From: Zygnema cylindricum
Taxonomy: Eukaryota; Streptophyta; Zygnematophyceae; Zygnematales; Zygnemataceae
Assembly: GCA_037447655.1 (NCBI GenBank)
Contig: JBBHKE010003361.1
Coordinates: 64,001-128,000, forward strand
Length of the DNA: 64,000 bases
Reading direction: 5' to 3'
Below, piece by piece: positions 32,494 through 42,603 of the stretch (the first letter of the stretch is position 1; each line of letters opens with the position of its first letter). The position numbers and the translations under genes are program-made. Below the pieces are notes generated by a model that saw nothing but the letters and a program-made list of their open reading frames with translations, did no database searches and had not been told where the DNA came from.

Positions 32494-34023
32494 TCAAAGG
32501 AGTATGCTTCCTAGGTCGCCTCTGGGAATCTTCGGGAGGAGAAGTTCCGAAACTAGAGGATGGCGACCGTCTGTGAGGAGGCGAGTAGACGTCGCGTTTG
32601 GGGGATAAGCAAGTGGATCTGGTGACCCACGGACTGCTCCCGCGGGGAAGATGGATTGCGAGTGGGAAGGGGCGTGAGGTGGTGATGGAGGAGGAGTGGT
32701 AAGTCCAAGGGAAATGTGTAGTCTTCGGTCGGGTTGTAGCTGCACCACGGCCTCCACGGTAGAAGATCCCTCGACCAAGACAAAGGTAGGGAGATCTGTA
32801 GCCGCGGCTACCGGATTACTCGGCAAATCTCCACCCAACCCCTTTTTGTTAGGCCTTGTTGTTTCCTTCCCTTCCCGCTGAAGAGGAGATTTTGGTCTCG
32901 GTTCTGGTGAAGTCCGGGGATCTCGCGGGAGTTGGAGTGCGGTGATAGGAGGAGTTGCTTGATCCAGAGGTTGTACTTTCGTCACGGGACCTGTTATACG
33001 AGGAGGAGCTATTTGTCCACTAAGGATTCCCCCAGATCTTCGTCTAGCCTCCCGTATCAGGATCAGCTCTTGTTCCAATGCTCTCTTCCTTTCCTCTTCA
33101 AGGGCATCCCAATATATTGCAACGGGTCCGGCCCGCGCCGTAGCCTTATCCTGCGATCGCAGAATCTCAACCAATTTCTGGGTGCTGCTCACCACACCTG
33201 AGAGATCCGCAATCCCTAAACCGGGTACCTCGGGGTCTGTAGGCCTTGAACGCCATAGTCCTTCAGATGGTCGGACAACTAGTGCGGAAGGAGACATAGA
33301 ACTTGGGGAAATTGAGGCAGAAGGAAAGAACGGCTCTTCTTTGACTAGGGGAGCAAATCGACCTTTGCTGTCCCGATGGTTGAACCGGAAATCTCTCTTA
33401 GGCTCATGTAACTTCCGCTTGCTACTCCCTTCCCTGATCCGGCCCCGAGAAGTTGCTCTGCCCCTAAAAGGTCTACTGGTAGCAGTTTCGTGAAATATGG
33501 TGGGCTGTTGTCGTGAAGTAGACGGCATCTCCGGGTGCTCTCGGGCAGAGCCACTCTCGGACGAGCTCCTCAAGATCTCCACTACTCCTCCCACTGGGCG
33601 TATGATACAGGCTCGGTCGCTTCTGGCAACCCACTGCACCAGCTCCTTAACCTTCAACTCATGGATATTGTGAAGGGCTAGAATCTCCTTGCGACCGGGT
33701 CGGTTAGGATCCAACAATAGTTCAGGATCCATATATGTCTCCACTATCGGAGCCTTGGATCTAGTATAACGTACCACCTCGGGAGGGTGGCCTGGGACCG
33801 CTTCCTTATGAGCCAAACCCTTCCTACAGGATTGGGGAGCAAAAGGTTGTCTTTCTACCTTTTCCATAGCCCTAGCCCTGGCGGCTTTGGACAACGTCAG
33901 AAAGTTTTCAGGTGAAAAGACCAGAGGAGGTGGAGGAGAGGGTTGTCTCTCTAGCAGCCTCGGAGAAGTCTCAACTACAACAGGCTCGGGCATCATTCCC
34001 TTAAGAAACTGTTCAATGTTCAA
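32494..34023 (-). CDS. Uninterrupted 509-codon frame, probably gypsy gag-like
   Basis: The longest intact frame in the window. Features are an N-terminal MNIEQFLKGMMPEPVVVE, a Pro-rich stretch (RQPSPPPPLVF), a conserved-looking middle (HNIHELKVKELVQWVARSD, CIIRPVGGVVEIL), an Arg/Gly-rich basic part (PFRGRATSRGRIREGSSKRK) and a Glu/Arg-rich predicted coiled coil (WDALEEERKRALEQELILIR). A long Pro/Ser/Thr-rich disordered tail follows. No zinc knuckle, protease or enzyme motif. It is on the same strand as the gypsy pol pieces at 27112-29706 and separated from them only by plus-strand copia inserts, so gypsy gag or an upstream gypsy frame is my best guess. A Copia-A LTR at 34033 cuts the DNA just upstream. 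It could also be an unrelated host frame. Confidence 0.5.
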   Translation of the reverse strand: MNIEQFLKGMMPEPVVVETSPRLLERQPSPPPPLVFSPENFLTLSKAARARAMEKVERQPFAPQSCRKGLAHKEAVPGHPPEVVRYTRSKAPIVETYMDPELLLDPNRPGRKEILALHNIHELKVKELVQWVARSDRACIIRPVGGVVEILRSSSESGSAREHPEMPSTSRQQPTIFHETATSRPFRGRATSRGRIREGSSKRKLHEPKRDFRFNHRDSKGRFAPLVKEEPFFPSASISPSSMSPSALVVRPSEGLWRSRPTDPEVPGLGIADLSGVVSSTQKLVEILRSQDKATARAGPVAIYWDALEEERKRALEQELILIREARRRSGGILSGQIAPPRITGPVTKVQPLDQATPPITALQLPRDPRTSPEPRPKSPLQREGKETTRPNKKGLGGDLPSNPVAAATDLPTFVLVEGSSTVEAVVQLQPDRRLHISLGLTTPPPSPPHAPSHSQSIFPAGAVRGSPDPLAYPPNATSTRLLTDGRHPLVSELLLPKIPRGDLGSILL

Positions 34024-34032
34024 AGCTAAGGT

Positions 34033-35087
34033 TGTAGAAATTAATGGTACATTTTTAGTATTTTCTAGGTCTAAATAGAAATATAGAAAGAAGCGGAGGT
34101 AGTCTACCTCTATCTTCTCTCTCCAACTCTCAAACTTGTCCCAGTCATTGAGAAATTGGAGAGGGAGCTAGAGCCATGGCTACGTAGACTATCAAGAGGT
34201 TTACGGGATATTTATATTAGTTAGGGTTTATTTATTTAAAAAGAATGTGCCGGCGACAAGAATTGATCCTTGTACCTATCGGCCGGTAGACAAGAAGCAG
34301 CCGTTAGCTTTAGCCGTTAACTCTAGGAATTACGTTACATAGAATGTAGTTTGATAATTATTTAAAAATTAATACGTAGGATAAATCATTTAACTGTAAT
34401 TGTTTACGGTATACATAGATCCGGTAATATATAAGTATGGAATTTAGTACATGCAAGAAATCAATACCGCGCATTTATTTCGTAAGTGAAACAAATACCG
34501 GGCATGTATTTATTACACCTACGATTAAATTCGATTCTAATCGGACGGCCGAAATTAGCGCCGAGATCGCGGAAGAAGATTTTGGCGGTTTTTGGCTATA
34601 GCCACATCAGATGACGCGTGGCGAATTTTCATTGGATCGTGGAATCTCTGGAGATTATGGCACCGAATCCGAATATGACATGTGTCGACATTCAGGCCAT
34701 GTCGTACAATGTCCGTACATAAAGTACACCGGCAGCTGTACTTTTGCGAACGGAACTGTATTCTGATTGGTTCCATACATCAGTAGATAGAGTCTGTGAG
34801 AGAGATAGGACTTAGAAAAATTAGGAGATAGGACCCTCTCTCCCAGAGAGCTTCTGTACAAAAGGTCAGCTTTGACCCTCCATAACTTACTGCTCACGGG
34901 AGCAAATTCAGAGATTCTTTTTGCTATCGACTCAGGGGAGTCTTGCCTTCACAAGGGTGCAGGTGGTTAGAGTTTTTGTCTGCCAGGGTGGCAGTTATTT
35001 TTGCTGAAACACAAAGGGGTCAGGATTATCCTAGAGGCTTCTTGGAAGCTGTCCACTTTGAGGACTTATGGAGGTCTCAGAGTTTCA
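34033..35087 (+). repeat. Copia-A 5' LTR
   Basis: 1055 bp, TGTAGAAATTAATGG to GGTCTCAGAGTTTCA. Left flank AAGGT (34028-34032). Contains GACGCGTGGC and ACATGTGTCG at the places where sister LTRs have ACACGTG. Confidence 0.85.
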
Positions 35088-35836
35088 GGTTATGGGCCCA
35101 CCCTCTAGGGTACCAATCTTTAATGGAACTGGATTCATATACTGGGAAAGTATGATGATAGGAGCTCTATGCGAAAAAAGGTTTTGGGGGATAATGAGTG
35201 GACGGTTGAGGCGTCCATCAAGTCTTGGAATTCCTCTAGGGTTTGGAGGAAGTAACTTTACAAGGAAAGAAGATCCACCTTCAACAGAGGAAACAAAAGA
35301 AGGGGAGGTGGTGGACAAAAGAAAGGAGAAAGAGACGACCACACCAATAGCAACTGGTTCGGCATTCATATCACCTATTCCGAGGAACGAGGAGAATGAT
35401 AGTGAAACTTGGGACTTCAACAATATGGCGGCAAAGCACTTAATCCTACGCCATCTCACTCAAGGATTTGCATGTCCTCATTTGCAGGTAGAAATGGCAT
35501 CCGATCTTTGGATGGCTCTCATAGAGATGTACCGAAGTGGTACGATTCAGCAACAACAGTTGGCTGATCAGAAAGTTAAGGAGTATGTATACAAAGGGGA
35601 AAATATGTTGGATTTTTGCAATGAGCTTGCTACACTCTTCTTGGAGCTAGAGAGTGCGGGAAAAGATTTTAGTGAAAAATAAAAAAGTTAACTGTTTGCT
35701 GATGAAGTTACCTGATGAGTTCGAGAACATAGTCAACCGTGTGCAGGACTTGCCGGTCTCAAGGTGGTTATGGAACTCAGTGGTAGGGATGATTCTCGTT
35801 TGAGAGAATACAATTGAGTTCCGAAGGGGAGGAAAA
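35068..35836 (+). pseudogene. gag: Copia-A gag, truncated
   Basis: ATG at 35068 inside the LTR, open for 204 codons: MEVSEFQVMGPPSRVPIFN, GFIYWESMMIGALCEKRFWG, a Lys/Glu/Thr-rich insert, then NNMAAKHLILRHLTQGFACP, MASDLWMALIEMYRSG, QQQLADQKVKEYVYKG and LDFCNELATLFLELESAGK. After a TAA at 35680-35682 a further piece is readable (LLMKLPDEFENIVNRVQDLP, SRWLWNSVVGMILV). At 35837 it is cut by an opposite-strand copia LTR end. It pairs closely with the gag at 46127. Confidence 0.8.
35088..35102 (+). other. Primer-binding site (internal tRNA-iMet)
   Basis: GGTTATGGGCCCACC immediately after the LTR, a perfect 15-base match to the initiator tRNA-Met anticodon region. Confidence 0.8.
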
Positions 35837-36126
35837 TGAAACTCTAAGACCTCCATAAGTCCTCAGAGTGGACAGCTTCAAAGAAGCCTCTAGGATAATC
35901 CTGACCCCTTTGTGTTTAAGCAAAAATAACTGCCACCCTGGCAGACAAAAACTCTGACCAACTTCACCCCTGTGAAGACAAGACTCCCCTGAGTCGATAG
36001 CAAAAAGAATCTCTGAATTTGCTCCCCTGAGCAGTAAGTTATGGAGGGTCAAAGTTGACCTTTTGTACAGAAGCTCTCTGGGAGAGAGGGTCCTATCTTC
36101 TAATTTTTCTAAGTCCTATCTCTCTC
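35837..36126 (-). repeat. Copia-A LTR, 3' end fragment
   Basis: TGAAACTCTAAGACCTCC on the plus strand is the reverse complement of a Copia-A LTR end. It continues for ~290 bp to an assembly gap. Opposite in orientation to the gag it interrupts. Confidence 0.75.
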
Positions 36127-36136
36127 ANNNNNNNNN
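36127..36136. other. Assembly gap (10 N)
   Basis: Ten N. Sequence on the two sides does not connect: an LTR on the left, unrelated DNA on the right. Confidence 0.95.
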
Positions 36137-37504
36137 NACTTGGAAACTCTTAACAGATGGGAGTTCATTTTTTTTTTTATAAACTTTTTCTGAACAAACC
36201 AAAATCACCTCGTTAAGTTCACCTCTAAAATGTAAACCACCTCTCCAAGAATTTCCACCTCTAAGTTGTAAATACCCTCTCCCTAGACTTTCCACCTCAA
36301 AACCGTAAAACTCTTCTTCTAGGTTTAAACAACCTAGTTACTAACAACCTTCTCTCAAACACTATAATAAAAACTTCAACAACCTTAAAACCCTTAACCT
36401 TTTATCCCGAGTTTTCCTACAACAAAAAATTAATAGAAAAACAAAATAAAATACACTCCAAAACCTTTATCCCAATTTTTTCTTTCTTCCCACATTTTCC
36501 AAAAACTCCAAATATTTTCCAATTCCCAAAATTCCAACAACTTCAAAAATAATATCACAAACTCTCTTCCAACAATCATTGATCCAACAAATTTGGATCT
36601 TCTTCTCAAAATGCCAAAACTCCACCTTTCAGATCCCTCTCCCATAAATGTTGAATCTCCACCTTTAAGAACCTCTCCACCAAATGTAAAATCTCCACTT
36701 GAATTGCTCCACTAAAACCAAACAAGTCTTTTTCAAATATTTTTTTTTTTACTTGAGGGTAGACAATTCTCAAAGGTTCACAGTCACTAAGTTAATCCCT
36801 TGGGGCGATGCAAGATTAAACTCGACACATACGAACCGTATGATAAGGTCGATCTCATGGGTAGACATACACCATTACTGTAATACAATCAGCAAGGCGA
36901 AATTAACGCGTTACCATGCGCAACTCAGCGTAACGTATGCAATACAACCAGCAAGGCGAAATAAACGCGCTACCATGCGCGACTCAGCCTAATGTATGAT
37001 AGATGGGCTGTGGGCTCGTAACCTGTTGTTCTTTGGTCTACAAGAGACCGCAGAAGCAAGCAAAGCTATAAACTATAAAGCTAAGAAAATCTAGTCTAAT
37101 GAACAATTCTTTTAAATGAATGTCTTCCAAATAAATGAATGCATTCCCAGATACATTACTTGAAAATCCCCGTCAGACACACACCATAAGTCTCCCAAAA
37201 ACACAAATTAGACACACTAAAGGTGTGCAAACCTGCGACCATTTCACACAGACCAAACACACAATAGGTTTACAAATCTGCGGAAAACCTAAGACCACCC
37301 TAGGACAACTGCATACACAGATGCTTTAAACAACAAAACAAATACATGCACAATGCACGACCAACAAACATAAAATTAATATATAGAAATAATAATAAAT
37401 GAATGCCATCCCACATAACCAAATGTATAGTCACATAGTAATATGTATCTCTAAAGTGCATGACCTAATCAGCAACCCTAAAAGACTACATCTTCGGTCC
37501 CTAC
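36137..37504. other. No gene; 59-bp tandem duplication at 36889-37000
   Basis: A/C-rich, low-complexity DNA to ~36720. Two head-to-tail ~59-bp units starting CAATACAATCAGCAAGGCG and CAATACAACCAGCAAGGCG lie at about 36889-37000. On the minus strand each contains TGGTAGCGCG or TGGTAACGCG, which resembles a tRNA A box, but no full tRNA fold is evident. Confidence 0.45.
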
Positions 37505-38265
37505 TTTTCACGCTAAGCATTGATATATCGCTAACAAAGCTCATAGCTACATATACTCTTATAAGTTGTCAGCCAATCACATAACTGTCACTAAGTCATA
37601 TATAAGCGTAATAAACTAGTACAAAGAGTAATTTAATCCTAAGCGTACACCATAGAGTCAAACAATCATAATCGTACACTTGTCTACAAGTACGACACTA
37701 CACACACACACTAATTAAATTGTCGAAACCCTAAATCACTTAATAATACATCACAAAAATAAAAACCTTTGTAAAATAGCGGTGGACGTTGTCCGCGGTC
37801 AAATGTAACACAATCCACTTGTCGAGATGAAACTGTACTATCCAAATTCCTTTCCGTACGGAAACCGGGTCCATTTCAATGAATGCGACTTGTCATATAT
37901 AATGTACACGTCATTTTGTCATAAATGCTACCCGACACAAATAAGGTACACCTGTCCAAAATAGATGCGCCATACCTCTGTTGTCATTTTTTCATTAATG
38001 AGCCTGTCACATTATGTTTCGTACAACCGGCGTACAATTTCAATCATTTCGAATATTTCACATCCGATCGCTTTGCGATCCGTCGTCCATTTCTCAAACA
38101 AATCCGCGCCACTCAATTAAATATTTCACATCGGATCGCTTCGTGATCCGTCGTCCATTTCTCAAACCAATCCGCGCCACTCAATTAATCATTCACGTCC
38201 CTTTAATTTTCTTGTACATTTACTTCCTCAATCCGAAAGTCCATTCGAACTCCACATTACATCCG
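37505..38265 (+). repeat. Inverted repeat arm X1
   Basis: Homologous, in reverse complement, to 51560-52427. Shared blocks include ACAAAGCTCATAGCTA, CACTTGTCTACAAGT, AAAACCTTTG..AAATAGCG, and TTCACGTCCCTTTAATTTTC. Inside it, 38045-38187 is a tandem duplication of ~69 bp (TATTTCACATCNGATCGCTT). Element type unknown; it could be an LTR or a non-coding DNA element. Confidence 0.65.
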
Positions 38266-38275
38266 ATTAGTAATT

Positions 38276-38451
38276 ACTCATTCATCCAACGAAAATCCAC
38301 GTTCCCTTTTGTAATTCCAACATTCAACCTCATCCCCAATAAGCAACACATACCCAGGTGCTAAGTGAAGAGTTACAGACAGGTTGTCAGTGTCCCCTCT
38401 TTGCCTTTTATTTTACAATCTCTAGACCTAAAAAATACTTGAATTTCAACA
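38276..38451 (-). repeat. Displaced copia piece plus Copia-B 3' LTR start
   Basis: 38276-38357 duplicates 38691-38776 (RNase H region of the neighbouring element). 38360-38451 is the first ~90 bp of a Copia-B LTR on the minus strand, starting TGTTGAAATTCAAGTATTTT at 38451. AAGGGGAG lies just inside it as polypurine tract. Confidence 0.65.
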
Positions 38452-40291
38452 CTCCCCTTATTTTCTTGTCTACTTTACTTTAAACTCCCATCAAAAACAA
38501 CAAATACATTTTTATATAATTTCTTTTCATTTTTCGTTTTTCCTTTTCCTTCATGAAGCTTCAAGCGAATACCTTTATACTTAAGGTGTATTAGTTGACC
38601 AAAAATAATTTCATCTTGTCGATCATACATTTTGTTTTGCATGCCACTCTTCATAAATCCGAGCAAAAATTTTATCCACCTCCTCCCCTTTTCATCCAAC
38701 CAAAATCCACATTCCTTTTTGTAATTCCAACATTCAACCGTATCCCCAATACGCAACACATACCCAAGTGCTAACCCTTTTACAAGCACACCTTCATAGA
38801 TGGCATCACTCCCATTAGTAATGTCAAAACCATCACCCCCAAAAAATTTCCTTAAATCAAGAGTCCCATTAAGTTCATCGTAAATTCTACATCTTCCGAA
38901 CTTATTTTTTTTTCCATGATTCTCACCCCAATTTTTGAACTTTCCTCACTCTCTCCCATGTAATTCTCTCCACTATCCCTTTCTATTTTAATTTCCCAAA
39001 AAATATTTCTCCTCCCCTAAACTTTTCATTAAATATTCCTCTTCTCCCCTATCCTTTATAACCCCCTCTAGCCTTACTTCTCCCCTTACTTCGGAATTAG
39101 TTGAAGTCTCCCTTTCCGACCAGTTTTCTGTTTCCAAAATATCTATGGAAATATCCTCAATATTTTTAACTCCCTCAAGTATCTCCTTTCTCTTTACTTC
39201 CCTTATACCTCCAAAAGCACACTGTTGCTTTCTTGGATTTTATTTGTGCTTTTCTTTCTTCCCCATATTATCGATGAGGAGAAGCTCCAAAATATCTTTG
39301 TCCTCTATCTCCTCTTCCCCTTCTTCCTCCTCATCCACATTCCAACTTCTGAGTTCTTCCAAACAAGGGCATTTATCCATACAATGACCCGGTTCCCTAC
39401 AAAACAAGCAAACCCTTTTTTTCAAAGCTCCCTTTTCTTTTCCTCTCACTCTCTTTCTACCGAAGCTCCGATAAGGTTTACCTTTGCCTTTCTTCCTCTC
39501 ATCAGGCTTCTGCTCGTCACCGCGTTCCTCTCATCACGCTTTCGCCAATCACCACCAGGTGTAAATGCATTCACCCTGTCACTTCCCTTACGAAGCTCAA
39601 AAGTGCTTTCCCTCACAAAAATTATCCCCTTGGTAAAGCTTCAAGTCCATGAGGAGCCATCCATTGCCTACATACGATAAATGATGTTTTCGTACTCATA
39701 TGGGAGTTTCTTGAGTAGTGTATTAATCTTCCTTGCCTCAGATTGTATATATCCCGCACTAGCAAGCTCAACATATAATGCAACAATGTCATTGCAAAAC
39801 TCTATCATGCTACCGCCTTTATAAATATAGGCATCTATTTCCCGTTTTACTAATTGCTGCCTCTGTATAGTCTCACTTTAATAAATCTGACTTAGTGTTT
39901 CCCAAATTTCCGAAGACTTGGTTAGATTCAAAAGAGTGATAGCTATGGACTTAAACACATTTTTAAGTATGAGATGTTTTGCTATTGTGTTTTTAATATC
40001 ATTTTCTTCAGTTTTACTTAAAACCCCTCTACGTGGAGCTTTGGCGAAGAGCCTAGTTCCCCTCACCATTGGTGTCCATTTATCCTTCTCCCCATTTCCT
40101 CCTTTCATGGCAATAACTTTCCCTTCACCTTTCGTTGCAGCTGAATAGGGTTGGTTTTTTGGGAAGCTCTGGATGAATCTCCGTAGTGAATTCCACCAAA
40201 TCTCGGTGGCGGACACCTCACTTGTCTCGAAAAAATTCCCCCATAAGTGCTTTTCGAAAGGCAATCCCTCCATCGTAAACTCCCAATAAGT
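38452..40291 (-). pseudogene. gag: Copia-B gag-pol remnant with large deletion
   Basis: Minus strand. 40273-39878 is gag (MEGLPFEKHLWGNFFETSE, IAKHLILKNVFKSIAITLL, SSEIWETLSQIY), continuing to ~39690 with YVELASAGYIQSEARKINTL. 39449-39240 has a zinc knuckle CLFCREPGHCMDKC and an acidic linker. At 38789-38475 only a scrap resembling RNase H (ALGYVLRIGDTVECW) is left. Integrase and RT are missing. The start of gag was split by the 9.5 kb array; its first codons and primer site lie at 49797-49845. Confidence 0.75.
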
Positions 40292-41348
40292 TGTAGAAAT
40301 TAATGGTTATTTGTTAAGTATTTTCTAGGTCTAAATTGAAAGGCAGAAAAGAAGCCGAGACAGTGTGCTTCTAACTCCTCTCTTCAGCTCCCACACTTGT
40401 CGCAGTCACTGAAAGTTGAAGAGAAAGCTAGAGCCATGGTTGCCTATGCTGCTTATAGAGATAGAGAGACAGGTGGTAGACTTTGGTAGATTTACCAAAA
40501 TATACTTGACGGACCCAGGATTTGATCCTGGTACCTACTGTCCGTCAATTTTGAAATAGTCGTTAGCTTTATCTTATAGTATAGCATCGGTGTTATGACT
40601 TATAGGGTTTGACAAATATTTTAACTGTTACGCGTGAACAAATTCATTAAACTATAACTATAGACGTCGCGCATGGATACAGTTTTGTAAAAGTAGGCAG
40701 TACAGTATGAATACGTAATGGATATCGCGCATTTTCTTTTGACAGCGAAACAAATATCGCGCAACGATTTATGACGCATACGATTAAAAACCGGTTTTGA
40801 TCGGACGACCGAAAAGGAAGCCGAGATCGCGGAATAGGATTTTGGCGGTTTTCGATCACCGCCACATCGATCGACATGTGGCACGACAACATTGGATTAC
40901 GACATCTCCGGAGATTTTAGGAACGAATCCACATATGACATGCGTCGGTTAGTTGGCCATGTCGTACAATGGTCGTACAGAAAGTACACCGACACCTGTA
41001 CCTTTCTGTAAGATAGAGTATTTTGATTGGTGTAGTACTTTAGTAGATAGTGTTTTAGAGAGAGATAGGACTTAGGATAATTTAGAAGATAGGACCCTCT
41101 CTCCCAGAGAGCCTCTGTACAAAAGGTCAACTTTGACCCTCCATAACTTACTACTCAGGGGAGTAAATTCAGAGATTCTTTTTGCTATCGACTCAAGGGA
41201 TTCTTGTCTTCAAAGAGGTGAAGGTGGTTAGAGTTTTTGTCTGCCAGGGTGGCAGTTATTCTTGCTAAATCACAAAAGGGTTAGGGTTATCCTAGAGGCT
41301 TCTTGCAAGCTGTCATTTCTGAGGACCTATGGAGGTCTTAGAGTTGTA
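40292..41348 (+). repeat. Array LTR1 (5' LTR)
   Basis: 1057 bp, TGTAGAAATTAATGG to GTCTTAGAGTTGTA. Left flank TAAGT. Confidence 0.85.
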
Positions 41349-41363
41349 GGTTATGGGCCTACA
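41349..41363 (+). other. Primer-binding site, mutated
   Basis: GGTTATGGGCCTACA: 13 of 15 bases match the initiator tRNA-Met anticodon-region site. Confidence 0.65.
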
Positions 41364-42530
41364 ATCTAGGGTGCCCAACTTGAATGGAACCGGCTTCATA
41401 TACTAGGAAAGTATGATGACGAAGCTCTATGTGAGAAACAATTTTGGATAATAGTGAGCGGACGAGTGGGGCGAATTTCAAGTCATGGCATCCCTCGAGG
41501 GTTTGGAGGAGGCAGATTCAATAGGAAAGCAGATCCATCTCCAACGGAGGAGACAAAGAAACGGGAGGTGGTGGACAAAAGAAAGGAGAAGGAGAAGACC
41601 ACACCATATCAACTGGTTCGGCATTCATGTCATCTATTCCGAGGAACGAGGAGAATGATACTGATACATGAAACTTCAACAATATGGCAGCAAAACACTT
41701 TATTCTCCACCATCTTACTCAAGGGCTTGCAACTCCTCAATTGCAAGTAGAGAGGGCATCTGATCTTTGGGTGGCTCTCATAGAGATGTACCGAAGTGGT
41801 ACGATTCAGCAACAATAGTTAGCTGATGTGAAAATTAAGAAGTATGTATACAAAATGGGGAAGATGTTGGATTTTTGTATTGAGCTTGCTACACTTTTTA
41901 TGGAAATAGAGAGTGTTGGAAAAATATTTAGTGAAGAGGAAAAGGTTAGCTGTTAACTGATGAAGTGACCCGATGAGTTCGAGAACCTATTCAACCGTGT
42001 GCAGGACTTGGTGGACTCAAGGTGGTTATGGAACTCAGTGGTAGGGATGATTCTCGTTCGGGAGAATTTGATTGAGATCCGAAGGGGAGAAAAGAGTGGG
42101 CAAGCCTTGGCGGATAGGACCGATTGGATATTCCCAGAAACCGGTCGGAATTTAGGGAGGGTGGTGGCAAAAAAATCAGACCGACGAGTTCGGACCAAGG
42201 ACTCCAAAAGGTTTGTGTCATTTTTGTAAGAAACCAGGACACTATATGTCGGAGTGCACTAAGCTAACCAAATTTTGGTTAAAGGAGGGGCAGATCGGTA
42301 GACCTCTAAAAAGAAAGAAAAATGCTCTTGTTACTCAGGTACACGAGGAGGAATCCGAGGATGAGGATGGTGAGCTCTTGCTGGATGAGGAGTTGGAGGA
42401 AAAGATCGAGGTCGAAATTCCTCGAAAGCAGAAGTGTGCTTTTGGAGGTTTGAAATGTGAAAAAGGTAGGATTGTGGATTCCGTTGCCTCCATGCACATG
42501 TGTAAGAATAAACACGTTCACTAAGATAAG
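41364..42530 (+). pseudogene. gag: Array interior 1: gag and protease
   Basis: Gag is heavily decayed up to ~41990 (for example IPRGFGGGRFNRKADPSPTE at 41454 onward). 41999-42229 gives SRWLWNSVVGMILVREN. 42213-42524 gives a zinc knuckle CHFCKKPGHYMSEC, an acidic linker (EEESEDEDGELLLDEELEE) and a protease site reading IVDSVAS, with Val in place of the Gly of DSGA. A stop follows HVH. The pre-integrase domain and the N-terminal integrase are deleted around 42530-42600. Confidence 0.75.
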
Positions 42531-42603
42531 AAAGATTCCCACCGTAGAGATAGAGTAGGGGGATGGGATGACAATCACTGACGATTAGTCTCGATACTCT
42601 AAA

